A DNA stretch of 64,000 nucleotides, taken from assembly GCA_049841155.1 (NCBI GenBank), contig JASGHI010000003.1, positions 1,116,001-1,180,000 on the forward strand, given 5' to 3'. Under the pieces are notes generated by a model. The model searched no databases and was not told the origin of the DNA. It worked only from the letters and a program-made list of their open reading frames with translations. Shown here piece by piece: positions 20,095-28,231 of the stretch (position 1 is its first letter; every line of letters starts with the position of its first letter). The DNA comes from ZC4RG30 sp049841155. GTDB lineage: Bacteria > Pseudomonadota > Gammaproteobacteria > Steroidobacterales > Steroidobacteraceae. The translations under genes were made by a program, and so were the position numbers.

Positions 20095-20937
20095 TTACCT
20101 CAGAGGGAAGCGCTTTTCCAGCGCACCCTGCAACCCCGTGGCAACCGCGGTCATGACCAGGTACCAGAATGCGCACACCGTGATCAGCTCGACCACGCGG
20201 AAGTTCGCCGAGTAGATGTCTGCCGCAACCCGCAGCAGCTCCAGGTAGCCGATGGTCGAAGCCAGCGACGTGGACTTCAGCAGCATGATGTACTGATTGC
20301 CCGCCGCCGGCAGGATGATGCGGAAGGCCTGGGGCGCCACCACATGACGCATGACCTGCCCCTGGGTCATGCCCAGCGCCGTGGCCGCCTGCCGCTGGCC
20401 GCGATCCACTGCGAGGATGCCGGCGCGGATGATTTCACCCATGTAGGCGGACTCGGCCAGCGCAAGGCCGGCAAGTGCCGCCAGGAACGGCGTAACGACG
20501 CTCGACATCGCCGCATCGACCAGCACGATGTCCGTGAACGGTACGCTCAAGGTCAGGCGCGGGAACATCGCCGGGAATGCATTGAACCAGAACAGCAGCT
20601 GGATCAGCATCGGCGTGCCGCGGAAGAAGTAGATGTACGCGGAGGACATGCCGGAGAGGATCTTGTTGTCGCTCAGCCGCATCAGCGCCAGGATGAACCC
20701 CAGCACGGCCGCCAGGAACAGGGACAAGGTCCCCAGCACCACGGCATTGAACGCGCCCCGGAGCACCTCCGGGCCGGTGAGGTAAAGCAGGAAAATCCGC
20801 ACATCGATGATGCGCGCCTTGATACCGGCAATCACCAGGATCGCCAGCAGCAGCAGTACGCTTCCCGCCAGAACCCAGCTGCCCCAGCGCGGACGCGGAA
20901 CTATTTTCATCACACCAGCCTGCGGGATGCTGCTCAC
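20095..20937 (-). CDS. Polar amino acid ABC transporter permease
   Basis: A 280-residue inner-membrane protein with about five or six membrane helices. It carries the HisM/GlnP-family EAA-type segment GIIRAGILAVDRGQRQAATALGM. The GTG at 20937 overlaps the substrate-binding protein stop (GTGA) and gives the expected N-terminus; an internal ATG at 20910 is an alternative, and the longer reading from 21006 would overlap the upstream gene too far. One permease subunit is encoded, so the transporter probably works as a homodimer. Confidence 0.9.
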   Translation of the reverse strand: MSSIPQAGVMKIVPRPRWGSWVLAGSVLLLLAILVIAGIKARIIDVRIFLLYLTGPEVLRGAFNAVVLGTLSLFLAAVLGFILALMRLSDNKILSGMSSAYIYFFRGTPMLIQLLFWFNAFPAMFPRLTLSVPFTDIVLVDAAMSSVVTPFLAALAGLALAESAYMGEIIRAGILAVDRGQRQAATALGMTQGQVMRHVVAPQAFRIILPAAGNQYIMLLKSTSLASTIGYLELLRVAADIYSANFRVVELITVCAFWYLVMTAVATGLQGALEKRFPLR

Positions 20938-21833
20938 TTCGCGGCGCTCCTCAACTCCGGCTGGTTGATCGTAATTGCAGGCAAGGTCATATCCGACAGC
21001 CCCCACTTGGCCATGATGGTGCCATAGGTGCCGTCATCGATCATGGACTGGGCAACCTCCCGCACGCGCGCAGTCAGCGGGCTCTGCTTCGGGAATCCCC
21101 AGGAAACGATATAGGGAACCACCACGTAATTCCCGCCGACGATGTGAAAGTCGGAAGGATTGGCCCGCATGATGAAGGTGAGAAGCGGAAGGTCCGCCAG
21201 ATAGCCGGCGGCCCGGCCCACCTCGACCTGCGCGCGCGCATCCGGCGCAGCCGGGAACAGGGTCAGATCGATGGGCTTCAATCCGCGCTGCTTGCAGCGC
21301 ACGTTCGCGGCATCCACGCCTTCCATGATCACGCGCGAACCCAGCAGTGTCGCCAGCGTCTTGCCGCAGAAGTCATCTATGGTCGAATACTTGTCCTTGT
21401 CGACCGCGCGCACCAGGATGCTCGCTCCGGAGAGCAGATAGTTCACGAAGTCGACGAGCTCCTCGCGCTCCGGAGTGTCGCTCATGCCGCCGGAAATCAT
21501 GTCGAACCGCTCAGCGCGCAGGCCTGGAATCAGCGCCGAGTATTCCGCGTGAACGTACTGTATCCGCAGCTTCAGCCGGCGCCCGATCTCTTCCAGCAGA
21601 TCGACGCTGACCCCGGAAGGCCCCTGCCGCGCCGAGCCATCACGGAACTCGACCGGGGGAAAGGATTGCTGTGAACCCACACGCAGCAATCCCTCTGTCG
21701 GCCCGGCTGTGGCCTGGCCATCCGCCTCGGCAGCCTTGCCAGGCGCCGATTCATCCGTGCTGCGAACGTAGATCGAGGCGCCAATGAGCAAGGCCGCGAC
21801 CAGCACCAGCGGAGTTGCAGCCGTGATTTTCAC
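20934..21833 (-). CDS. Amino acid ABC transporter substrate-binding protein (SBP_bac_3 type)
   Basis: A 299-residue periplasmic binding protein. An N-terminal hydrophobic segment (about 6-24) without a lipobox may be an uncleaved anchor. The SBP_bac_3 fold follows, with SVDLLEEIGRRLKLRIQYVHAEYSALIPGL and the hinge-region FDMISGGMSDTPEREELVDFVNYL. It should capture an amino acid for the permease encoded downstream. I prefer GTG 21833 over TTG 21836 because of its spacing from GGAG. The putative operator at 21864-21883 sits about 30 bp upstream. Confidence 0.88.
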   Translation of the reverse strand: MKITAATPLVLVAALLIGASIYVRSTDESAPGKAAEADGQATAGPTEGLLRVGSQQSFPPVEFRDGSARQGPSGVSVDLLEEIGRRLKLRIQYVHAEYSALIPGLRAERFDMISGGMSDTPEREELVDFVNYLLSGASILVRAVDKDKYSTIDDFCGKTLATLLGSRVIMEGVDAANVRCKQRGLKPIDLTLFPAAPDARAQVEVGRAAGYLADLPLLTFIMRANPSDFHIVGGNYVVVPYIVSWGFPKQSPLTARVREVAQSMIDDGTYGTIMAKWGLSDMTLPAITINQPELRSAAK

Positions 21834-21863
21834 CAACGCTCCCTAACTAGACAGACGCCCGAA

Positions 21864-21883
21864 ATATCGTATATGCCCGATAT
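21864..21883. promoter_or_regulatory. Putative operator upstream of the amino acid importer operon
   Basis: ATCGTATATG at 21866-21875 lies within a perfect inverted repeat ATATCG-N8-CGATAT. It is about 31 bp upstream of the binding-protein start and matches the sites by gdhA and several island genes. This suggests regulation by the GntR/FCD protein; on the gene strand it could also be part of a promoter -10 region. Confidence 0.5.
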
Positions 21884-21895
21884 CCGCTCCGACGA

Positions 21896-23533
21896 CTATT
21901 GCTGCTCCATGAACGGATAGCGATAGTCCGTTGCCGATACCAGGGTTTCCTTGATGGTACGCGGAGAAACCCAGCGCATCAGGTTCCACATCGAACCCGC
22001 CTTGTCATTGGTGCCGGACTGGCGCGCACCACCGAAAGGCTGCTGACCGACGACGGCACCGGTGGGCTTGTCGTTCACGTAGAAGTTGCCGGCCGCATAG
22101 CGCAGCCGGTCGGCCGCGAGCCCGAGGGCCGAACGATCCCTGGCGAAAACCGCCCCGGTCAGACCATAGGCACTGGTGCGGTCGATCAGTCCCAGGAGGT
22201 CTTCATACTTGTTTTCGTCGTAGACATACGCGCTGACGATGGGACCGAAGAACTCTTCCTGCATGTAGCGGCTCGCCGGGTCAGTGACCTCCAGCAATGT
22301 CGGCTGCACGAAGTAGCCGGTCGACATGTCGGCACTGCCGCCCGCCAGAATCTTCGCCTCCGCGGCACCCTTGGCATCGGCGATCACCGCCGACAGCTTG
22401 CGCCACGACTTCTCGTCGATCACAGCGCTCATGAAGTTGCGGAAATCGGCCACGTCGCCGACGCGGATGGACTGTATCTCTGCCACCAGCCTGTCCCGCA
22501 CTTCAGGCCAGAGCCCGCGCGGCACGAAGATCCGCGACGCGGCCGAGCACTTCTGTCCCTGATATTCGTATCCCCCGCGGACGACGCCAGTGACCAGCGC
22601 CGCGACATCGGCGCTGGCATGCGCCACCACGAAGTTCTTGCCGCCGGTCTCTCCGACCACCCGGGGATAGTTGCGGTAGCTGCCAGCCCCCACTCTCGCC
22701 AGGATGTTGTTGAAGACGCTGGTGGAGCCGGTGAAGTGGATGCCCGCCAGATCCGGATGCTTGATGGCAACCTCGGCCACCTCTGCAGGCTTACCGTAGA
22801 CCAGGTTGATCACGCCATCGGGAAGGCCTGCTTCATGCAGGATCTCCATGATGAAGTGCGCGGAGTACTTTGCGGTGGCCGACGGCTTCCAAACCACCGT
22901 GTTGCCCATGAGAGCCGGAGCGCTCGGCAGGTTTCCCGCAATCGCCGTGAAGTTGAACGGCGTGACTGCGAAGACGAAACCTTCCAGCGGCCGGTAGTCG
23001 ACGCGATTCCATGCCCCCGCGCCGGACTGCGGCTGCTCGCGATAGATGCGCGCCATGAACTCGACATTCCAGCGCCAGAAATCGATGAGCTCGGCCGCCG
23101 AGTCGATCTCGGCCTGATGGGCGGTCTTGGACTGGCCCAGCATGGTGGCGGCATTCAGCAAGGCCCGCCGGGGTCCGGAGAGCAGCTCCGCAGCGCGCAG
23201 GAAAATCGCGGCGCGCTCCTCCCAGGGCATGCGCGACCACTGCGGCGCGGCGCGCTTGGCGGCTTCGATCGCGTCGTTGGTCTCGGCGACACCGCCGAGA
23301 TGCGCCTCCCCGAGAACATGCTGGTGATCGTGCGGCGCGATGGCCATCTCCATCTGCCCCGTGCGAACGGGCCGGCCGCCGATGATGCAGGGCAGCTCCA
23401 CCTTGCCGGAGCCGAGGCGCTTGAGCGTCTCTTTCAGCTCGGCCCGTTCGGCTGAGCCTGGTGCATAGCTCTTGAGCGGTTCATTGACGACGTGAGGCAG
23501 CTGGGCACTGCCGGCTACGAGGGCGAAACTCAT
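21896..23533 (-). CDS. L-glutamate gamma-semialdehyde (1-pyrroline-5-carboxylate) dehydrogenase
   Basis: A 545-residue stand-alone P5C dehydrogenase that oxidises glutamate semialdehyde to glutamate with NAD+. The general base is in GETGGKNF, the nucleophile is Cys329 in YQGQKCSAASR, and PFGGARQSGTNDKAGS is the usual C-terminal signature. The extended N-terminus (about 60 residues before the ALDH core) is normal for the monofunctional type. PutA at 45.1-48.7 kb also carries this activity, so the region has two P5C dehydrogenases. This copy may serve ornithine, arginine or hydroxyproline catabolism. Confidence 0.92.
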   Translation of the reverse strand: MSFALVAGSAQLPHVVNEPLKSYAPGSAERAELKETLKRLGSGKVELPCIIGGRPVRTGQMEMAIAPHDHQHVLGEAHLGGVAETNDAIEAAKRAAPQWSRMPWEERAAIFLRAAELLSGPRRALLNAATMLGQSKTAHQAEIDSAAELIDFWRWNVEFMARIYREQPQSGAGAWNRVDYRPLEGFVFAVTPFNFTAIAGNLPSAPALMGNTVVWKPSATAKYSAHFIMEILHEAGLPDGVINLVYGKPAEVAEVAIKHPDLAGIHFTGSTSVFNNILARVGAGSYRNYPRVVGETGGKNFVVAHASADVAALVTGVVRGGYEYQGQKCSAASRIFVPRGLWPEVRDRLVAEIQSIRVGDVADFRNFMSAVIDEKSWRKLSAVIADAKGAAEAKILAGGSADMSTGYFVQPTLLEVTDPASRYMQEEFFGPIVSAYVYDENKYEDLLGLIDRTSAYGLTGAVFARDRSALGLAADRLRYAAGNFYVNDKPTGAVVGQQPFGGARQSGTNDKAGSMWNLMRWVSPRTIKETLVSATDYRYPFMEQQ

Positions 23534-23598
23534 GGCATTGATCTCAACTCAGACTTCAGGGCAGTGGAATCATCGCGCAGACGCCGACGATGTCTCAA

Positions 23599-24027
23599 TC
23601 AGTTTCCGGTGGTCGACATGAAATTGATCACCTGCCCGGTCTCGAGCGTTATGCTGATCATTTCGCCGGACTTGCGGCCATCCCGCACCGGATGCAGTTT
23701 CGCCGACACCTTCTGGCCGGGCGAGAAGATCTTCTTGACGTCGGCAACGCTCAAATCGGCGCCGACCGCGCGGGCCACCTGCCCGGCGCTGCCGCCTTCG
23801 ATCGCCCACTTGTCGCTTCCGCCATCGGCCCGGGCCACGTTGATCCAGTACCAGGAATGCGGATTCATGATCTGGGACTTTTCCAGAACACCTTGGATCT
23901 CGACGGTCTTGGTACCGTCATAGGCCGCGCCGGAATGGTGCGCCGAGGCACCCGTGGACACGAGAGCCGCCGTGAACGCAGCGATTGCGGCCGATTTTGC
24001 AAAAGCAGCCTTGGTTGAGTACTTCAT
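23599..24027 (-). CDS. DUF6152 family secreted protein (copy 1), predicted N-terminal His-His
   Basis: A 142-residue exported protein. The signal peptide (1-29) ends in ASA, so the mature chain should begin HHSGAAYD. A small beta-domain follows with NPHSWYW and AKLHPVRDGRKSGE. The HHS start, the NPH and the HPxR histidines recur in all four DUF6152 proteins of this window. Function is unknown; the histidines suggest metal binding (inference). I use ATG 24027, which is preceded by AAGGAGCTG. It is the last gene of a three-gene unit with two SIGHWE paralogs. Confidence 0.8.
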   Translation of the reverse strand: MKYSTKAAFAKSAAIAAFTAALVSTGASAHHSGAAYDGTKTVEIQGVLEKSQIMNPHSWYWINVARADGGSDKWAIEGGSAGQVARAVGADLSVADVKKIFSPGQKVSAKLHPVRDGRKSGEMISITLETGQVINFMSTTGN

Positions 24028-24058
24028 GAACAGCTCCTTGGGAAATGCACCCAGCTGG

Positions 24059-24790
24059 TTAATTCGCGTCATAGTGTTGGACACAGATCAGCTCCCGGAA
24101 TTCCCGGTTGTTCCGCCTGAAATACCTGGTGTAGCTGTACGGGCTCGCCAGCGCCTCGGGGTCGGATGCCTTCACGGTATACTCAATCACTTCCCCGCCC
24201 TCAAGCGGACGCAGGGTCTCCACCAGGTGCAGCCCCTCGCCGTGGCGCACGCGGTCGCCGTTGAGCCAGGTGCGGTCATTGAAGCCGACGGTATCCAGTG
24301 TCAGCACGTTGCCGTTCCACTTGCCCACCGTGTCGCCCTGCCATGTGCGAAGGCCGTCGGTGCGGTGCCCCCGGTCCAGATGCGCGACGCGGGTTCTCCC
24401 CAGGGAGATCTCCTCGAAGAGCATCACCAGGCGGTCCTTCTGGGGAACGAATTCGATCCTGATCTCCGGCCGCGCCATCATCCTGAAGGCGCCCAGCGGC
24501 ATGCACTCGTTGAGCGGATCGTACTTCTGATCCTCCTCGGTGGCACGCGGGAAAGCCGGGTTGGCGGCAATCTTCTCGGGCGAGCCGCTGTTGCGCTTGC
24601 CGCCCTTGAGCACCGTTGCGTCAGGCACCCCCACATAGATGCCCTTCAGCCACGAGCCATCCGCCGGCGCTCCGGCCGCCACGGCCGTGCCGCCCATGGA
24701 GGCGGCGGCACACAGGACGATCCCGATCAGGGCCTGGCGGTAACGCGGAAGCTGCAAGCATCGGGCGAGACGGGTTGTGCAATTGTTCAT
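24059..24790 (-). CDS. Secreted SIGHWE-family protein, divergent member
   Basis: A 243-residue exported protein of unknown function, one of eight paralogs here. A long N-region and hydrophobic stretch (about 23-41) end at AVAAG. The family segment appears as VGKWNGNVLTLDTVGFNDRTW, so the SIGHWE core is degenerate (VGKWNG), although the following LTLDTVG is kept. The C-terminal ASPYSYTRYFRR resembles the neighbour's HPYSYVRYFRK, making the two sister copies. ATGs at 24796 and 24790 follow GAGGA; the second has better spacing. It overlaps the upstream stop only in the longer TTG reading. Confidence 0.7.
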   Translation of the reverse strand: MNNCTTRLARCLQLPRYRQALIGIVLCAAASMGGTAVAAGAPADGSWLKGIYVGVPDATVLKGGKRNSGSPEKIAANPAFPRATEEDQKYDPLNECMPLGAFRMMARPEIRIEFVPQKDRLVMLFEEISLGRTRVAHLDRGHRTDGLRTWQGDTVGKWNGNVLTLDTVGFNDRTWLNGDRVRHGEGLHLVETLRPLEGGEVIEYTVKASDPEALASPYSYTRYFRRNNREFRELICVQHYDAN

Positions 24791-24801
24791 GGGCATTTTC
24801 C

Positions 24802-25599
24802 TCAATCCTTCTTCGCGGCCGGCGCATCGTCATAGGTCGGGGGATTGGTCTTCTCCCACTCGATGGCCTCCTGGCGAATGGTCCACCAGATCTCGGGTTC
24901 GCCCTGGCCGGAATTGCACACGTTGTCGCTCAGCTCCTCGAAGTCCTTGGGAGACTTCCTGAAATAACGGACGTAGCTATAAGGGTGCTTCAGTGCACGG
25001 CGGTCCGATACCGTTATGTGCATCTCCAGTAGCGAACCATCTCCCACATACCTGAATCGCCGCACCACGTGCAGCTCCTCGCTGTGCGGCTGGTTCGCCG
25101 TGCCGAGCCAGGTGCGGTCGTTCCAGCCGATGGTGTCCATGACCAGCGTGTCACCTTCCCAGTGACCGATGGAATGCCCTATCCACCGCGGCTGCAGGGC
25201 CTCGGGGTGCTTGTCCGTCATGTGGATCTTGATGATCCCGACGGTGGGCAGATTGGACGATATGAAGTAGGCCGCTTCGTCCGTCTGCAGCCACATGAAC
25301 GGCGAGGTGTTGGTATGACGGAACGGGCCGGCGAAAGAACAGACGGCACCGCCATCCTCGACGACGGTGTTGGTCTGCTCCATCAGCAGCTTTGCCCACG
25401 GCTTCAAGGCCGCCGTCACCATCTTCTCGACATCGGGGGTGTTGACGAAACCCTGGTTGTTGGGCGCGGCCTGCCCCGGGGGACCGCCGATGCCGACATA
25501 ATTTCCGGAGAAATCCGGATGCGCATCGGCCGCCATCGCCTGCGCGGCGATGCCGCATAGCCCCACCATCGCAAGGATTTTCAAAGTTGATGTTCTCAC
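24802..25599 (-). CDS. Secreted SIGHWE-family protein
   Basis: About 265 residues with a clear signal peptide ending at AMAA. The middle carries HSIGHWEGDTLVMDTIGWND, the family core, and the end has HPYSYVRYFRKSPKDFEEL, shared with the next gene. No catalytic motif from a known enzyme is visible. I place the start at GTG 25599 behind GGGGGGAAC; ATG 25611 is the alternative. It is the first gene of a three-gene unit (two SIGHWE genes and DUF6152) with a putative operator about 37 bp upstream. Confidence 0.72.
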   Translation of the reverse strand: MRTSTLKILAMVGLCGIAAQAMAADAHPDFSGNYVGIGGPPGQAAPNNQGFVNTPDVEKMVTAALKPWAKLLMEQTNTVVEDGGAVCSFAGPFRHTNTSPFMWLQTDEAAYFISSNLPTVGIIKIHMTDKHPEALQPRWIGHSIGHWEGDTLVMDTIGWNDRTWLGTANQPHSEELHVVRRFRYVGDGSLLEMHITVSDRRALKHPYSYVRYFRKSPKDFEELSDNVCNSGQGEPEIWWTIRQEAIEWEKTNPPTYDDAPAAKKD

Positions 25600-25623
25600 C
25601 GTTCCCCCCATATCCGTAATAAA

Positions 25624-25645
25624 CGAATATATATCATCGTATACA
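25624..25645. promoter_or_regulatory. Putative operator upstream of a SIGHWE/DUF6152 unit
   Basis: CGAATATA (25624-25631) and ATCGTATACA (25636-25645) form an imperfect inverted pair in the 90-bp gap before the SIGHWE gene. The second half matches the recurring ATCGTATATT element found near gdhA, the amino acid importer and other island units. Confidence 0.5.
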
Positions 25646-25689
25646 ACAGGCACAACGAGCGGCCGCGCGAGGAAAACGCGCTGATTGGG

Positions 25690-26529
25690 CTAGTCTTCCG
25701 CCTGCTCTAGCGGGGCCATTCCCGGCCCCGACAGTTCCAGTTCGCCGGTTTCCGGATTCGGCTGATAACGCTGGCCAACCCCCGGAATGCATGCCATGGG
25801 CTGCGGCGGCGTTTCGCCCGTCGGATTACGCTTCAGTTGCAGCGTTTCGCTGTAGGGCGCGGTGAACCGCTCCTCGTCCTTGAAGGTCACGTTCAAGTCG
25901 ATCCGGTCCGCGGAAATCGGCGTCCAGCGCTCGATCACCCAGAAGTTGTCGCTCTTGGGCACGTTCGGCGCAATCGCGGTGTTTTCCCCCACGATGTTGC
26001 GCGTCTCGATCACCAGCGTGCCGTTCTCCCAATGGCCGATGGAATCGCCGTTGTAGCTGTAATCAACCGGATCCCTCTTGGGCATCGGCCGGCCATCCAT
26101 CCAGATGGTCCGGAACTCGTTGCCGCTGAGGATCAGGTAGAAGCGGTCCGGCTGGGCAACGAACTTGAAGCTCGACCGCGCCCGGTTCGGCATGCCGAGG
26201 GGATAGCACTGGGAGTCCGGGTCGAAGAGCGACTTGCCCTGCCCCAGTGCATCGACGACCACCTTGTTGGCCGCTGCCGCCTCGGCGTTGAGCGGCAAGG
26301 GCCAGCGCGGCAGCTCACCGGCGTTGTAGGAGTTCTGGCTCTTGAAGCAACCCCAGTACACGTCGACGCAACCCCCGTACATGACCTGCCAGGTACCGGT
26401 TTCCCATGCCGACAGCCACTGTGCGTACTGCTTGGGAATGGTCGGGATCACCTTGGTCGCCTGCGCCGGCACCGCCGATGCCATGAGGCTTCCCAGCAAT
26501 GCCGTTGCGACGGCGGCGGACAGCTTCAT
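25690..26529 (-). CDS. Secreted SIGHWE-family protein, AED-tail subgroup
   Basis: A 279-residue exported protein with a signal peptide ending at VPAQA. The family core is DSIGHWENGTLVIETRNI, preceded by TIWMDGRPMP. It has conserved cysteines in GGCVDVYWGCF, DSQCYPLG and MACIPG, possibly two disulfides. The C-terminus SGPGMAPLEQAED is nearly the same as in the copies ending at 27037 and 34844. It follows a DUF6152 gene by 22 bp in one operon. No function can be assigned. Confidence 0.75.
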   Translation of the reverse strand: MKLSAAVATALLGSLMASAVPAQATKVIPTIPKQYAQWLSAWETGTWQVMYGGCVDVYWGCFKSQNSYNAGELPRWPLPLNAEAAAANKVVVDALGQGKSLFDPDSQCYPLGMPNRARSSFKFVAQPDRFYLILSGNEFRTIWMDGRPMPKRDPVDYSYNGDSIGHWENGTLVIETRNIVGENTAIAPNVPKSDNFWVIERWTPISADRIDLNVTFKDEERFTAPYSETLQLKRNPTGETPPQPMACIPGVGQRYQPNPETGELELSGPGMAPLEQAED

Positions 26530-26551
26530 ATGGCCCTAACTCCCGCCGACA

Positions 26552-27022
26552 TCACTTGGCAGGCTTGGCCGGAGCCGCGACAGGCGCTGCGGGGGCCGCC
26601 CCGCCCTCGCCCGTGTTGGTCAGCTCCTTGACATCGCCTAGCGGCTTGCCGTCCGCAAGGATGGCGCCCAGGAAATCACCGCCGGTCTTGCCGCTGCGCA
26701 GCGGGTGGATGACGACCGTGACAGTGTCCCCCGGCGCGAAGCTCTCGCGCTTGAGGCCCTGGCGCGCCATGCCCTGTACGCTCTGGAACTCCACGGTCCA
26801 GCTCTGCGCCTTGCCCGACTTGGAAATTACTTCCATTTCCAGATAGCCGTGCGGATTCGTCCAGCCGAACTTCTGGACCGTGCCCTTGATGACGCGGGTT
26901 TTTGTGGCGTCGAACATCGCATTCGAGTGATGCGCCAGCAGCAGCGGGGCAGCTGCCATTGCCAATGATGCGATCACGATCGGGCGGAGATAACGACGGG
27001 TCAAGTTTTTGCTAGTAGTCAT
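26552..27022 (-). CDS. DUF6152 family secreted protein (copy 2), predicted N-terminal His-His
   Basis: A 156-residue exported protein. The signal peptide ends at LLLA (residue 30) and the mature chain should begin HHSNAMFD. Conserved parts are TNPHGYLEMEV and VIHPLRSGKTGGDF. A Pro/Ala-rich tail of about 20 residues follows the domain and is absent from the other copies. ATG 27022 follows AAAGGTGAATCC. It lies between two AED-tail SIGHWE genes, 14 bp and 22 bp away, so the three are almost certainly one operon. Confidence 0.8.
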   Translation of the reverse strand: MTTSKNLTRRYLRPIVIASLAMAAAPLLLAHHSNAMFDATKTRVIKGTVQKFGWTNPHGYLEMEVISKSGKAQSWTVEFQSVQGMARQGLKRESFAPGDTVTVVIHPLRSGKTGGDFLGAILADGKPLGDVKELTNTGEGGAAPAAPVAAPAKPAK

Positions 27023-27036
27023 GGATTCACCTTTTA

Positions 27037-27879
27037 TCAATCTTCTGCTGTTTCGAGAGGAGTCATGCCTGGCCCTGAAAGCTCCAGTTCGCCGGTTTGC
27101 GGATTCGGCTGATAGCGCTGACCAACCCCGGCGACGCATGCCATGGGTTGCGGCGGGGTATCGCCCGTGGGATTACGCCGGTACTGGAATGACTGGCTGT
27201 ACGGTGCAGTAAAGCGTTCCTCGTCCTTGAAGGTCACGGTCACATCGATCAGATCCGCGGAAACAGGCTTCCAGCGTTCGATCACCCAGAAACTGTCGCT
27301 CTTGGGCACATTGGGCGAGATCGCCGTGTTCATCCCCACCATGTTGCGGGTTTCGATCACCAGAACGCCCCCTTCCCATCGCCCCACCGAGTCGCCGTTG
27401 TAAGTGTAGTCGACGGCGTCCTTTACTGGCATAGGCCGCCCATCCATCCAGATGGTCCGGAATTCGTCGCCGCCCAGGATGAAATAATAGCGGTCCGGCT
27501 GGGCAATGAACTTGATGGTCGAACGCGCCACGTTCGGCATGGCACGGGGATGGCACTGCGAATCCGGGTCGAAAATGGCCCGGCCCTGCCCGAGCGCCTC
27601 GACAACGCGGTGGTTGGCCGCCTCCGCCTCCTGGTTGAGGGGCAGCGGATAACGTGGGGGCACACCGGCATTGTAGGAATCCTGGTCCTTGAAGCAGCCC
27701 CAGTATCCCCAGTAACAACCCTCCGGAAAGACATTTTCCCAGGTACCGGTTTCCCATGCGGGCAGCCAGGCAGCGTACTGCGCCGGAATGCTGGGGATCA
27801 CCTTGGTGGCCTGCGCCAGCACGGCAGGTGCCATTGCACCTCCCAGCAGTGCCGTTGCGACGCTCGCAGCCACCTTCAC
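27037..27879 (-). CDS. Secreted SIGHWE-family protein, AED-tail subgroup
   Basis: A 280-residue close paralog of the gene at 25690-26529, with the same signal peptide style (ending VLAQA) and TKVIPSIPAQYAAWLPAWETG start. The core reads DSVGRWEGGVLVIETRNMVG and the tail SGPGMTPLETAED. The cysteine pattern EGCYWGYWGCF, DSQCHP, MACVAG is kept. It starts with GTG and heads a three-gene operon with DUF6152 and the paralog. It is divergent from TonB receptor 1 across about 350 bp. Confidence 0.75.
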   Translation of the reverse strand: MKVAASVATALLGGAMAPAVLAQATKVIPSIPAQYAAWLPAWETGTWENVFPEGCYWGYWGCFKDQDSYNAGVPPRYPLPLNQEAEAANHRVVEALGQGRAIFDPDSQCHPRAMPNVARSTIKFIAQPDRYYFILGGDEFRTIWMDGRPMPVKDAVDYTYNGDSVGRWEGGVLVIETRNMVGMNTAISPNVPKSDSFWVIERWKPVSADLIDVTVTFKDEERFTAPYSQSFQYRRNPTGDTPPQPMACVAGVGQRYQPNPQTGELELSGPGMTPLETAED

Positions 27880-28231
27880 CCCCCATACCTCTGCACGTGC
27901 ACCGACCTCCAGGAGCCCCCTTCGGGAATCTGCTCCGTGGGCCCTGTTAATTGTTCGTAGACGCTAGGATATACAGAAAGTTACGGTAATGGAGTCTTCA
28001 TTTCAAGGCTTCGGCACTGTTTCACGGACGCCACAGAGGCACCTTCCATCCGCCTGCTGCCACCGGGCACCCGCAGCGCAAGACACGGCCCGAACGTCAA
28101 CCGGCCGCTGCATCTTTGCGCTTGCCTGAGATATATGAACAAGTATACATTTCGGGCCACGCAGCCAGAATACCGCTGCAATAGCACTCAATTACTAGGG
28201 TAACTCGCTACGAGCGAGAGGGAGATTGTTA
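27880..28231. other. Intergenic region between a SIGHWE operon and TonB receptor 1
   Basis: No gene is supported in these 352 bases. The region should hold divergent promoters. TATATGAACAAGTATACATT (28132-28151) resembles the recurring operator through its GTATAC core, and GGATATACAG near 27968 is a weaker match on the side of the SIGHWE operon. A GAGAGGGAG ribosome site precedes the receptor ATG at 28232. Confidence 0.5.
28132..28151. promoter_or_regulatory. Weak operator-like site upstream of TonB receptor 1
   Basis: TATATG-N6-GTATAC with flanking A/T sits 80-100 bp upstream of the receptor start. It has the GTATAC core of the element upstream of receptor 2 (31291-31309) but not the full ATCGTATATT sequence, so it is a lower-confidence member of the set. 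Confidence 0.3.
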